A stretch of 64,000 bases of DNA, from positions 2,218,001 through 2,282,000 of the forward strand of contig NZ_CP102589.1 of assembly GCF_032818155.1 (NCBI RefSeq), in the 5' to 3' direction. Positions within the stretch are counted from its first letter, which is position 1. Each line of letters starts with the position of its first letter. The notes under the pieces were generated by a model, which saw nothing but the letters and a program-made list of their open reading frames with translations, ran no database searches and had not been told where the DNA came from. Source of the stretch: Niallia taxi (GTDB lineage Bacteria > Bacillota > Bacilli > Bacillales > Cytobacillaceae). This document shows positions 51,777 through 60,426 of the stretch, piece after piece. Both the position numbers and the translations under genes were made by a program.

Positions 51777-53180
51777 ATGATTGAAATTACACCTTTATTA
51801 GAAAGTGAACATAAATCTCCACTCTATATACAATTATCCAACTACATAAAACAAGAAATCTATTCAAAAAGGATAAAACCAGGAGAGAAATTACCCTCTA
51901 AAAGAAAATTAGCTGATCATTTAGGGCTTAGTATAAATACAATCCAAAATGCATATGAGCAATTGATATCAGAAGGGCTTGTGGAAAGTATACTTCGAAA
52001 AGGACTGTATATAAAAGTATTAGAGGACGAACTACCCCATGCATTCATTAACAATGAAAAAAGCCAGTTACCTAGTTGTGAAAAAAGTATAAATATTGAG
52101 TTTGATTTTAATTCAGGCAGAGTGGATTTAGAACATTTCCCTTATTCCGTGTGGAAAAACTTATCTATTCAATCATTATATGAGGATCAAGGTGAGCTAT
52201 TAAATATAGGGAACCCTCAAGGTGAGTTATTGTTAAGGGAAGAAATAGCTAAATATTTATTTATGTCTAGAGGTGTTAAATGTTTTCCGGAACAGATTGT
52301 AATTGGAGCTGGTACGCAGGTTCTAATAACAATACTTTCCTTATTAATCGATAAGGATAATTTATACGGATTAGAGAATCCTGGATTTCATCGTACCAAA
52401 AAACTCCTGCAAGATTTGGGAAAAGCTACTATAGCAATCCCCTTAGATAAAGATGGTATTAATATGGAGCAATTAAAAAATACTGGAGCTTCTGTAGTAT
52501 ATGTCACACCATCGCATCAGTTTCCAATTGGAATGATTATGCCTCTAAACCGCAGGCTTGAATTGTTAAAATGGGCCGAGTCTAAAGACGGCTATATTAT
52601 TGAAGATGACTATGATGGTGAATATCGTTATGAGGGTAAGCCAATTCCGTCTTTACAAGGGCTAGATAAATTAGGAAATGTAATCTATATGGGGACATTC
52701 TCTAAAGCATTAATACCATCTATTCGAATTAGTTATATGGTGCTTCCGCCAAGATTACTGAAAAAATATCAAGAAAATCTATTGCTGTATAAACAAACAG
52801 TCTCTCGCCTTCATCAAGATACGTTATATCGTTTTATGAAAGAGGGTTATTGGCAAAGTCATTTAAATAAAATGAGAACGCTCTATCGCAAAAAGCATTT
52901 TTTCCTAATGGATTCCATTAATAAGCATCTGAATAATAAAGTGAGAGTAATAGGAGAAAAATCAGGTCTTCACCTCATACTTGAGGCAGATAAAAGCTGG
53001 CAAGAAAAGGAGCTTGTAGATAGAGCATTAAAAGAAGGAGTAAAAGTATATCCTTTATCTGTTTATTATGAAAATGGTATCAACGTTAATTCGAGTGTGT
53101 TATTGGGATTCGGAGGTTTATCGGAAACACAGATAGATATGGGAATTCAGTTGTTAAAAAAGGCTTGGCAGATAGACTAA
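51777..53180 (+). CDS. MocR-type (GntR/aminotransferase) transcriptional regulator
   Basis: The 467-residue protein has a GntR winged helix (about 1-80: 'SPLYIQLSNYIKQEI', 'KLPSKRKLADHLGLSINTIQNAYEQL') and a class I aminotransferase-like domain (about 110-460). 'IIEDDYDGEYRY' and the PLP lysine Lys310 in 'GTFSKALIPS' are intact. MocR proteins use PLP as a sensor and often regulate vitamin B6, GABA or D-alanine genes. No pdxST genes are present; the divergent GNAT gene is the nearest candidate target. Confidence 0.92.
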   Translation: MIEITPLLESEHKSPLYIQLSNYIKQEIYSKRIKPGEKLPSKRKLADHLGLSINTIQNAYEQLISEGLVESILRKGLYIKVLEDELPHAFINNEKSQLPSCEKSINIEFDFNSGRVDLEHFPYSVWKNLSIQSLYEDQGELLNIGNPQGELLLREEIAKYLFMSRGVKCFPEQIVIGAGTQVLITILSLLIDKDNLYGLENPGFHRTKKLLQDLGKATIAIPLDKDGINMEQLKNTGASVVYVTPSHQFPIGMIMPLNRRLELLKWAESKDGYIIEDDYDGEYRYEGKPIPSLQGLDKLGNVIYMGTFSKALIPSIRISYMVLPPRLLKKYQENLLLYKQTVSRLHQDTLYRFMKEGYWQSHLNKMRTLYRKKHFFLMDSINKHLNNKVRVIGEKSGLHLILEADKSWQEKELVDRALKEGVKVYPLSVYYENGINVNSSVLLGFGGLSETQIDMGIQLLKKAWQID

Positions 53181-53383
53181 CGATTTTAACAAATAAGGCA
53201 TGTTCCTGTAAAATAGAACTGGAAAAAGGAGACAACATACAATTTAGATAGGTTTTATTTAGGGAATTATGTTCCTGTTTTTCTATGTCTTTTCGGGAAA
53301 AGAAATTTGTGATAACTCACTATAAATAAAACAGGTGTAAAGATATCATCGTTATGCCGCTATTTAACTTAGCATGAAAAAGG

Positions 53384-53581
53384 GTGATTATTATTATTGA
53401 AGTGTTTGCTATTTTTAGCTTTTACTTACTACCTATTTATTGCATTGTTTTTAGTTTAACGCTTGTGTCATTGTTAAAGAAAATAAAGTATGAAGAAAAT
53501 ACAACTAATAATACCATATGGCTCACGGTTTCTTTTGTATTAATCATTATGACGATAGCTTCTCTAACTACTCTTGATTAA
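53384..53581 (+). CDS. Possible two-helix membrane protein, start uncertain
   Basis: The frame encodes up to 65 residues with two hydrophobic segments (about 3-28 and 46-62). The first codon is GTG within AGGGTGA, which more likely is the ribosome site for a later non-ATG start (ATT or GTG at 53402). Because the start is not clear, expression is uncertain. No family is recognised. Confidence 0.4.
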   Translation: MIIIIEVFAIFSFYLLPIYCIVFSLTLVSLLKKIKYEENTTNNTIWLTVSFVLIIMTIASLTTLD

Positions 53582-53719
53582 ATTTGTAGTTAGTAGAGGA
53601 GACAGTAAGATTTACACTTTATAAAAACCGTCAAATTAAAGATAGATGGCTATTCTCTTCCCAGTATTAGCTTTTATTATTGGGTGTACAAATAATTTTT
53701 TTGACGATTAATCCGACAA

Positions 53720-53754
53720 GGGATTCCATAATAATTGAGGAATCCTTTTCTTGT
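53720..53754 (+). repeat. GGATTCC hairpin repeat, copy 2
   Basis: GGATTCC pairs with GGAATCC and is followed by TTTTCTTGTG. It matches 44874-44907 almost throughout, except for a small change in the loop. Confidence 0.7.
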
Positions 53755-53915
53755 GCCAAAGTATTGGAATTTCACCTTTATATATGACGTTGTTACTCAT
53801 TAAGGTAAAACAATTGATTTATTCTAAAGGAAGGCCAAATCAATTGTCATTTTTTTTTGCAAACTTTGTAACGAATCATATCTTACTTAGTCTTACTTAT
53901 GAAAGGAGGTAGAAA

Positions 53916-54395
53916 GTGACAGAGTTTGAGCATATTTACAATCAATATTTTCGAGAAGTTTATTCTTTTGTATTATTGCTAAGTCGTAACGAAAAGATTG
54001 CAGAAGAAATAACTCAAGAAACATTTTTCAAGGCTTTAAAAAACATAGATACATTTAAAGGAAATTGCAAACTTAGTGTTTGGCTTTGTCAAATAGCTAA
54101 AAATACATACTTTACGTATCTCGACAAGCAAAAAAAGTTTGATACAAATGAAATACCTGAACAAGTAAGCCAGAAGAGTATGGAAGAAATGATACTAAGA
54201 AAAGAAGATAATTTTCGCTTGCATAAGGTCTTGCATCACTTAGAAGAACCTTATAAAGAAGTTTTTACCTTAAGAGTATTTGGTGAGCTTTCTTTTAAAG
54301 AAATAAGTGAAATTTTTGAGAAAACGGAAAGCTGGGCGAGAGTCACCTTTCACCGAGCTAAACGTAAGATTCGGGACTTGTTAAAGGAGGAGTAG
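53916..54395 (+). CDS. ECF-type RNA polymerase sigma factor
   Basis: The 159-residue protein has sigma region 2 ('EFEHIYNQYFREVYSFVLLLSRNEKIAEEITQETFFKAL', given in parts) and region 4 ('LEEPYKEVFTLRVFGELSFKEISEIFEKTESWARVTFHRAKRKI'). It starts at GTG after AAAGGAGGT. The next gene, two bases downstream, encodes a zinc-finger anti-sigma factor, so this is a membrane-stress signalling pair. The target genes and inducing signal are unknown. Confidence 0.92.
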   Translation: MTEFEHIYNQYFREVYSFVLLLSRNEKIAEEITQETFFKALKNIDTFKGNCKLSVWLCQIAKNTYFTYLDKQKKFDTNEIPEQVSQKSMEEMILRKEDNFRLHKVLHHLEEPYKEVFTLRVFGELSFKEISEIFEKTESWARVTFHRAKRKIRDLLKEE

Positions 54396-54397
54396 GA

Positions 54398-55096
54398 ATG
54401 AACAAAGGAAGAAAAATATCTTGTGAAATAATTAAAGATATACTCCCGTTGTATTACGACAATGTATGTAGTGATGATAGCAAAAAAATGGTAGAAGAAC
54501 ATCTTCAGGAGTGTCATAACTGTAAAATGGAATTAGAGAAACTCCGAGATGAAATTCATGTTCCAGAAAAAACGATTGTTGAAAATAGGAAGGATGCAAA
54601 TGTCCTAAAGAATATATCTGCTTCATGGAGAAGAAAACGGTTGAAGTCTTTTATAAAAGGTGGAATACTAAGTGCTTTATTAATAAGCATAATTATTTTA
54701 GGATATGTTGGTTTATTCGAATGGAAAATTATCAGTGTATCTACAGATGTAGTGGAAATTAGTGAGGTAAGTGAAATGAAAGATGGCAAAATTATTTTTT
54801 ATGCTGAGATAAACGATGGGTATAGTTTAAACACAATAATATATGATGTGGATAGCGAAGGGAATCTTTTTGTGACTCCATTACGCCCGATTATTAAGGA
54901 AAAAGCAGATGTACAGCCTCCATATGGATTAGAAAAAGGATATGATTTTATAGATATTAAAGACCAGGAAGATTACCGTGGAATGGAAATAAAAACAATA
55001 TATTACGGCACACCAAATGATAAGATTTTAATTTGGAAAAAGGGAATGGCATTGCCAAAAACAAGTGAAGAAGTAGAGAAAAACTTGGGTTTTTAA
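54398..55096 (+). CDS. Zinc-finger anti-sigma factor, single-pass membrane protein
   Basis: The 232-residue protein has a cytoplasmic zf-HC2 anti-sigma domain with the His-x3-Cys-x2-Cys motif ('EEHLQECHNCKMEL', about residues 34-47), one membrane helix (about 90-108) and an extracellular domain of about 120 residues. It should hold the upstream ECF sigma factor inactive until an envelope signal is received. The two genes are translationally close (AGGAGGAGTAGGAATG). Confidence 0.9.
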   Translation: MNKGRKISCEIIKDILPLYYDNVCSDDSKKMVEEHLQECHNCKMELEKLRDEIHVPEKTIVENRKDANVLKNISASWRRKRLKSFIKGGILSALLISIIILGYVGLFEWKIISVSTDVVEISEVSEMKDGKIIFYAEINDGYSLNTIIYDVDSEGNLFVTPLRPIIKEKADVQPPYGLEKGYDFIDIKDQEDYRGMEIKTIYYGTPNDKILIWKKGMALPKTSEEVEKNLGF

Positions 55097-55285
55097 AAGT
55101 TATTGAACGGCACTCGATCAACAGCTTCCCATCAACTTTATTTTGGGGCGTAAGCTGAATTAAGCACAGTACAATCTTTAGCCCAAACATGTCAGAAGAG
55201 TAGGAAAAGGTAATTTCCTATTTATGGAGAATATCTACATAGGAATAGTAAAAAAATAAATATTAGATTCAGGGGGAATGTGGTA

Positions 55286-55573
55286 ATGCTGCCATTTATA
55301 ATAGGGTTTGGAGTTCCGATTTTAGGAATAGTATTAGGTTTGCATTATAGCATGGAAAGAACAAAAAAAAGAAAATACATTGTCTGGGGAATTGTTTTAA
55401 TGTTTGCAATTTCACCGTTTCTTTCATTTGCAATTGGTTTAAGTTATGCAGTTATTGCCGCTAACGGATGGGCTGCTTTAATAATGTTATATATTTTCCC
55501 TATTATCTTTATTATAGGGCTTGGAATGTTATTAGTGGGTATCTTCAAGAAAGAAGAATCAGCAAAGCTATGA
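55286..55573 (+). CDS. Three-helix small membrane protein
   Basis: The 95-residue protein has three hydrophobic segments (about 2-20, 30-56, 62-86) and a short charged tail. ATG 55286 lies nine bases after AGGGGG; an in-frame GTG at 55280 is an alternative. It does not resemble a family I know. It precedes a deaminase gene by 30 bases and may share its transcript. Confidence 0.65.
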   Translation: MLPFIIGFGVPILGIVLGLHYSMERTKKRKYIVWGIVLMFAISPFLSFAIGLSYAVIAANGWAALIMLYIFPIIFIIGLGMLLVGIFKKEESAKL

Positions 55574-55603
55574 TGAGGAGTTTTTTTAGAAAGAGGAGCT
55601 TAT

Positions 55604-56026
55604 ATGAAGACTTTTAATGTAACTAAACAAGATATTGAATTAGTAGAAATAGCTACAAAGAAAATAACAATGCTTTACGAAGACGATAAACATCATGTGG
55701 GAGCTGCCATTCGTACGAAATCTGGAGAGATTACTTCTGCCGTACATATTGAAGCATATATTGGGCGAGTGACCGTATGTGCAGAAGCAATTGCTATCGG
55801 TAGTGCAATTTCAAATGGACAGAAATATTTTGACACGATTGTTGCTGTCAGACATCCTTACTCTGATGAAGTAGATAGAAGGATAAAGGTGGTAAGTCCG
55901 TGTGGTATGTGTCGTGAGTTAATTGCAGACTATGCACCTGATTGTTTTGTATTGCTTGAATTAAATGGCGAGTTAGTAAAAATTATGATCAGTGAACTCA
56001 TTCCCCTTAAATATTCCCGTAATTAA
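55604..56026 (+). CDS. Cytidine deaminase-like (blasticidin-S-deaminase-type) enzyme
   Basis: The 140-residue protein carries the zinc-binding deaminase motifs 'TVCAEAIAIGSA' (Cys-Ala-Glu) and 'VVSPCGMCRELI' (Pro-Cys-x2-Cys). The fold 'VGAAIRTKSGEITSAVHIE' fits the homotetrameric cytidine deaminase group. It would hydrolyse the amino group of a cytosine-containing nucleoside or antibiotic. Sequence around the first motif is closer to the blasticidin-S-deaminase-like branch than to housekeeping Cdd; this is judged by eye. Confidence 0.8.
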   Translation: MKTFNVTKQDIELVEIATKKITMLYEDDKHHVGAAIRTKSGEITSAVHIEAYIGRVTVCAEAIAIGSAISNGQKYFDTIVAVRHPYSDEVDRRIKVVSPCGMCRELIADYAPDCFVLLELNGELVKIMISELIPLKYSRN

Positions 56027-56205
56027 AGGGTTGTTGAAGTGTTTCGAATTCCTAATAAAACAAAATGATTATTAATTAAAATGGCCTACGTCCTGAAAAT
56101 ATATTTCTTTAAAGGGGCTATAACGGCTAATTAATTCAAAGAAAATTTCAAATCTTACAACATCACAATAAGATACACGTCTTAATATTAGACAAAGGAG
56201 AGAAA

Positions 56206-56976
56206 ATGAATATAAATAATTCGCAAGAATATGATGATCCTACTTTATACGACAAAGAAAATGAATCATTTATCCCTGAGATACCATTTATACTAAAATG
56301 GGCAACTAAAAAACAAGGTCCGATAATTGATATTGCTTGTGGTACTGGTAGAGTAACGATTCCTCTGGCGAAAAATGGATATAATCTTGTAGGAGTAGAT
56401 ATTAATGAGGGTATGTTAGCTCACGCTAAAAAGAAGGCAGCCAATCTTAATTTACATATACGTTGGATAGAACAAGACTGTACACAATTAGATTTATGTA
56501 TAAAGAGTAATTTAGTTTATAGTGTTGGAAACTCTTTTCAACATTTCCTAACAAACGAATCACAAGATGGATTACTCACTTCTATAAATAAGTCTTTAGA
56601 GGTTGAAGGTTTATTCATTTTCAATACACGGTTTCCTAGTGTTGAAGAATTGCTACAACCAAGTACAGAGGAGTATTGGAGATCATATACGGATAATGAA
56701 ACTTTTAATACTGTTGATCTGTTTACGATTAGTGAATATGACTCTCTAAAACAAATTCAACACTATACAACTATCAGAAAATACAAAAATAATGCGGGAG
56801 AAATTATTAAAGAAAAAAGGACTGATATTAGCCTGAGATATGTATTTCCACAAGAGATGGAAAGACTTTTATTCGCTTTTGGGTTTGAAATTCTACACCT
56901 ATATAGTGATTGGAATGAGACACCAATCACAAATGACAGTTACGAGATGATTTATGTTTGTAGAAAAATAAGATGA
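56206..56976 (+). CDS. Class I SAM-dependent methyltransferase
   Basis: The 256-residue protein has motif I 'PIIDIACGTGRVTIPLAKNG', the acidic loop 'LVGVDINEGMLAHAKKKA' and motif III 'WIEQDCTQLDL'. It belongs to the methyltransferase-25/11 type, acting on small molecules or unidentified acceptors. Its C-terminal half holds an antiparallel extension. AAAGGAGAG precedes the ATG. It is a single gene with a hairpin 140 bases downstream. Confidence 0.87.
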   Translation: MNINNSQEYDDPTLYDKENESFIPEIPFILKWATKKQGPIIDIACGTGRVTIPLAKNGYNLVGVDINEGMLAHAKKKAANLNLHIRWIEQDCTQLDLCIKSNLVYSVGNSFQHFLTNESQDGLLTSINKSLEVEGLFIFNTRFPSVEELLQPSTEEYWRSYTDNETFNTVDLFTISEYDSLKQIQHYTTIRKYKNNAGEIIKEKRTDISLRYVFPQEMERLLFAFGFEILHLYSDWNETPITNDSYEMIYVCRKIR

Positions 56977-57115
56977 AAGTTAAATAATTAAAAACTCAGT
57001 ATTTACAGTGTTATTTCATCAGACTAATATGACAGGCTTTATTTGTTACAGGTTAGTGGAGCAGACTCTAGATAATATATCACCTCGTTCGATTATAATG
57101 TCAACAAAATATAAA

Positions 57116-57167
57116 CTGGTACCTGTAGTTGGAAACAATTTCCCAAGCGTCCTACTACAGGTACCAG
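57116..57167. terminator. 14-bp perfect hairpin after the methyltransferase gene
   Basis: CTGGTACCTGTAGT pairs with ACTACAGGTACCAG across a 24-base loop. The T-tract is weak (GTTTATT). It may terminate the methyltransferase transcript. Confidence 0.5.
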
Positions 57168-57260
57168 GTTTATTAAGTGAACACTCCTCAATAAACTTAC
57201 TAAAAATGTCTTAGTAGCAATCATTCCTACTTATTATGATTCAGCTATTATTTCTTATTA

Positions 57261-57512
57261 CTATTTTGATTCTTTAATACGGATTCTTAATAAACTAAAA
57301 AGAGAAGTTACAACAAGCAATAAACCAAGGAAATTAGCCCTTAAAAACTCATGAGAATTAGTTGGCTTGTCAGAAAAAAACAAAATTATGGCTCCTATAA
57401 TAAACATAAATATATAGGAAGTATTTAAACTATTTTTACTCCAAAGGTGCTTTGATAATAGATTTATGACTAAAAAGACAAGCAGAAACACCAATATCTG
57501 AATAATAGCCAA
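57261..57512 (-). CDS. Small membrane protein downstream of the secreted protein
   Basis: The 83-residue protein has three hydrophobic segments (about 3-19, 32-47, 60-77). It begins at TTG with AAGGGG upstream. That ribosome site immediately follows a TAA (57527-57529), which would be the natural stop of the preceding secreted-protein gene if its internal UGA were read through. The two genes form a pair, and this one could protect against the secreted protein, but that is speculation. Confidence 0.65.
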   Translation of the reverse strand: MAIIQILVFLLVFLVINLLSKHLWSKNSLNTSYIFMFIIGAIILFFSDKPTNSHEFLRANFLGLLLVVTSLFSLLRIRIKESK

Positions 57513-57610
57513 AGGAACATTACCCCTTATCTTTTAGAAGCTGTAATTTTAGGAACTGGCAACCATTGTATTTTCACCGTACTACCTTTAGAACTTACCT
57601 TACCTGAAAG

Positions 57611-58198
57611 TCAATTAGCCGCTTTAGATGTACCATATGCCATAAGTGCAGCAGCTGACGCTGCTGCAATCGTAGTTGGATTTGGTACTGATGCTGAAAT
57701 TCCTCCTAATAATATAGATGCTAACGTCCAATTATCATTAGACTTTTTTAAAGTTTTTACAAGCTTGTCAGCTGTAGATTTACTCATTGAAAATGAATAG
57801 GATGTCCAGGTTAAACCTCTCTCACCTTTAATTGGATTTCCTTGTTGATTAATTTCAAAAGAACGATCTGCTGTAAAACTAATTTCTCCTCTATCTTTGG
57901 CCTGATTTAATAAATTAATAGAATTTTGCAATGCTTGTACTTCAGCAGTATTCAGAATTCTACTTGCGCCTCTATCTAAGGTTAAATTACCATTACTACT
58001 TAGCTGAATATAGTTTTCTATTTCCAATGATTTGTCCATCAACTCATCAACCATTGTATTTTCAGTGACAGTGACAGTTTCAGTACTTACTGGTTCTACT
58101 TGAGCATGACCTACAGTCGGTAAAAAATTCCCCGTCAACATAGCTACCGATAAAGTTAGAATTCCTATTTTTTTCAAACTATTATACTTCAATTTCAT
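57611..58198 (-). CDS. Secreted protein of unknown function, probably cut by an in-frame UGA
   Basis: The 195-residue protein has a signal peptide ('IGILTLSVAMLTGNFLPTVGHA'), a polar middle region and a glycine/alanine-rich hydrophobic stretch near the C-terminus ('LASILLGGISASVPNPTTIAAASAAALMAYG'). The reading frame continues after the TGA for 27 more sense codons ('LSGKVSSKGSTVKIQWLPVP', then 'KITASKR') before TAA at 57527. This suggests a recent nonsense mutation or recoding. A secreted peptide with a hydrophobic end and a small membrane partner recalls bacteriocin-immunity pairs, but homology was not recognised. Confidence 0.65.
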   Translation of the reverse strand: MKLKYNSLKKIGILTLSVAMLTGNFLPTVGHAQVEPVSTETVTVTENTMVDELMDKSLEIENYIQLSSNGNLTLDRGASRILNTAEVQALQNSINLLNQAKDRGEISFTADRSFEINQQGNPIKGERGLTWTSYSFSMSKSTADKLVKTLKKSNDNWTLASILLGGISASVPNPTTIAAASAAALMAYGTSKAAN

Positions 58199-58414
58199 CT
58201 ACAACTCTCCAATCTTTTTTTTTTTTTTTGAATAAATATTTTAATATTTATTCAATTTAAGCGTAACATAATTTCATTTAGTAAAGATTGAACATTCTGT
58301 TAAAATAATTTCTCGCTTTGTACTTTATGTCACTAACAAAAACTAGGGTTTTGAGGCATTTAAATCTATTAAAACCAATAAAGTTAGGTAACATAAATAC
58401 TAAACAACTAAAAA

Positions 58415-58438
58415 AGACAGTACTAAAAAGTACTGTCT
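58415..58438 (-). terminator. 10-bp hairpin with minus-strand T-run
   Basis: AGACAGTACT pairs perfectly with AGTACTGTCT around AAAA. Only the minus strand has a following T-run, yet no gene on that strand precedes it, which suggests a lost gene or a short RNA. Confidence 0.5.
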
Positions 58439-58643
58439 CCCGAATAAGGTGTGAACAAATGTGAGGAATTTAAAAGTATTTTTCCATTAGAGATTAGCAT
58501 TAAAATGATTTCATATGTATACCTTGTCAAATTGCTACTAAAACAGTCATTTATGACAATCCAGGTTAATTAGTTTATATTTAAAGACTGTGTTTGCTGA
58601 TTGAATCGACAACTTAGATGATTACATAGAAGCCCATAGACCG

Positions 58644-59186
58644 ATGAAGCAAGAACCTATCAGCAAAGAGAAAGAAGAAATGCTTAGCATGCTTTCTGGA
58701 AGAGGAAGCGCTGTTTCTAGAGTTCTTGGTGATGAGGTGAAATTTAAAGATGGATTTGATACGCATATTATCAAAGTGGAGAGTATAGTAAGGAAAGGTA
58801 ATAAAGGTGTCGTTGGGGGACATAACCTTGATAATTTTATGAAAGTTTTCAAAGATAATGGTTGGGATATCGATGAATGTATTTTAATTACCAAAAAGCA
58901 TCCATTTATTGAAGGGATTTTTGAAATAAAATACGGTATTCCTAAGTTAGATAGAGAAGGTATTATAATACCGGGAGAATTAAAAGTTGTTCATCAACCG
59001 AAAACGGTTTATGACCCAAGTATCATTTCAGATGAAGATTTAATAGAATGGGGTAAAGATGCAATGAGAAATTGTACAATTAATAATAGGAATATAGATG
59101 GAATATCATCAAATGGTTTACGCTTCAGAGGATATTTAAATGAGGAAACTGGTGAAATCACAAACTTCTTCCCGAAAATTGACTAA
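58644..59186 (+). CDS. Orphan toxin module, CdiA C-terminal nuclease-like
   Basis: The 180-residue frame resembles the C-terminal toxin part of large contact-dependent or LXG-type toxins: 'VVGGHNLDNFMKVFKDNGWDI', 'GIFEIKYGIPKLDREG' and 'KTVYDPSIISDEDLIEWGKDAM' follow the tRNase-type CdiA-CT pattern, with His residues at 'THI' and 'GGHN'. No ribosome site precedes the ATG, the frame continues upstream only to a TGA at 58602, and no N-terminal delivery part is present. It is followed after 16 bases by an immunity gene, so it is probably a displaced toxin tip or remnant. Confidence 0.65.
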   Translation: MKQEPISKEKEEMLSMLSGRGSAVSRVLGDEVKFKDGFDTHIIKVESIVRKGNKGVVGGHNLDNFMKVFKDNGWDIDECILITKKHPFIEGIFEIKYGIPKLDREGIIIPGELKVVHQPKTVYDPSIISDEDLIEWGKDAMRNCTINNRNIDGISSNGLRFRGYLNEETGEITNFFPKID

Positions 59187-59202
59187 AAATGAGGTGTTTG
59201 AC

Positions 59203-59574
59203 TTGACTGAAAAGGAAAATCATAGGGAATTAATTAAGCAGTTTTACTGGCATATGGGAGATGGAGATTTCTTACATATATTAGAATGTATCTCAAAGGA
59301 AATAGGTTATGGAGATGAGTATTGTCGCTTTGTCTTTGCGAATAACTGGGAAGAATGGGAAGAGGACTATTTCGGAGAAGAAGGGGTTTGTTATTATTTT
59401 GATGAACCTGCTGTTAAAGAGGACTTACAATTTGTGTTAGATTATGATACCTTCTACCGGTATTTGGAAGAGGATTGTACTACATATCTCGAAAAATACC
59501 CTAACAACCGTGGTCTTGTAGAAGAGTTGTTAGGGAAAATAAGAGAAAAGTTTAATATTAAAAAAGAAAAGTAA
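59203..59574 (+). CDS. cdiI: CdiI-type ribonuclease toxin immunity protein
   Basis: The 123-residue acidic protein begins at TTG, six bases after GAGGTG. 'FYWHMGDGDFLHILECISKEIGYGDEYCRFVF' and 'EEGVCYYFDEPAVKEDLQFVLDYDTFYRYLEEDC' match immunity proteins that sit beside CdiA-CT RNase toxins. It should bind and block the toxin encoded just upstream. Unlike the toxin fragment, it has a proper translation start, so it may be the expressed member of the pair. Confidence 0.75.
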   Translation: MTEKENHRELIKQFYWHMGDGDFLHILECISKEIGYGDEYCRFVFANNWEEWEEDYFGEEGVCYYFDEPAVKEDLQFVLDYDTFYRYLEEDCTTYLEKYPNNRGLVEELLGKIREKFNIKKEK

Positions 59575-59578
59575 CTTG

Positions 59579-59612
59579 GAGAGGGATATTCTTTCATCTT
59601 CCTCTTTTTGTA
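59579..59612 (+). terminator. Terminator after the immunity gene
   Basis: GAGAGG...CCTCTTTTTG forms a short stem (AGAGG/CCTCT) with a T-run, directly after the cdiI stop. Confidence 0.5.
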
Positions 59613-59739
59613 TAAATAAGCAAATCCACTATTCTTGCAGGGAAATACAAAACCGCTAGAGCATACTTCTAAAATAATAGGAGTTGTTTTAGAGGTTTTT
59701 TCACGTATTAAAATATAACAAATAGTAAACAGAGATGTA

Positions 59740-60290
59740 TGAATATGAAATTTAATCAAATCACTATTGAAGATGATGTAGAAAGACTAATCATCTTACG
59801 CTAAACGGTTTAATTTAAATCAATTTCAGCTAGCTAATAATGCAGATCTATTTGCAGCATTGGTTAGATATTAACTATGTATAGGAAGATAAACAAATCC
59901 GCAGTATAGAGGATTATGATTTAGTTGTTCTATTAATGACACCAAATTCTAATTTACCTGATATTTATAGAGTTGAATCCGAAATCTTTGTTTTAGACGA
60001 AAACGAATCATTAAAACAAGAGCTGCTGCTCAACTCAAACATTAAAGTATTTCCAGACATGAATGCTTTGAAAAAAGCCATTTTATTGATCTGGTCTCCA
60101 CTTTCTCGTATTCGATAGACCTATCAAGCACTTTATTTAATCGTAAGATGTCATTCAGTAAAGCTAAAGATCTTGCTAAGGAATTGGATATCTCATTAAC
60201 ACCCCAAAAGTTAGATTTCAACTTTAACTTTTGGGGTGAAGCAATCAGCTTAGCTTTTTTAATAATGTTTTAACATTATCCTGTCTTTCA
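59740..60290 (+). pseudogene. Decayed gene of unknown family
   Basis: Protein-like stretches in different frames are separated by stops and a shift: a start near 59744 ('FNQITIEDDVERLIILR'), 'LNQFQLANNADLFAALVRY', then 59936-60118 ('SNLPDIYRVESEIFVLDENE'), then, one base out of frame from about 60090, 'FNRKMSFSKAKDLAKELDIS'. The wording and codon use suggest one former gene of about 170 residues. The family is not recognised. It lies directly after the toxin-immunity module. Confidence 0.5.
60200..60238. repeat. 13-bp hairpin inside the decayed gene
   Basis: CACCCCAAAAGTT pairs perfectly with AACTTTTGGGGTG (60226-60238). There is no T-run. It might be an accidental fold or a partial terminator. 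Confidence 0.4.
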
Positions 60291-60374
60291 GATTTAGTGC
60301 GGTTGTTATCTTGATTTCTCTGAAAATTTACTTTTTTCAAATTATTTTCATGTCAATTATAGTGTATGATGCAT

Positions 60375-60391
60375 AGTATAAATTATATACT
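60375..60391. promoter_or_regulatory. Inverted repeat upstream of second padR gene
   Basis: AGTATA and TATACT are separated by AATTA, inside the promoter region 36 bases before the padR start. Position and symmetry suggest that PadR represses its own operon. Confidence 0.55.
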
Positions 60392-60426
60392 GTATAACAT
60401 CCAGTAAAGAAAAATGAGGTGGGTGA

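Noticed and set aside
57008-57214. 68-residue frame over the 14-bp hairpin
   Set aside because: It lacks a ribosome site and its sequence is dictated by the inverted repeat.
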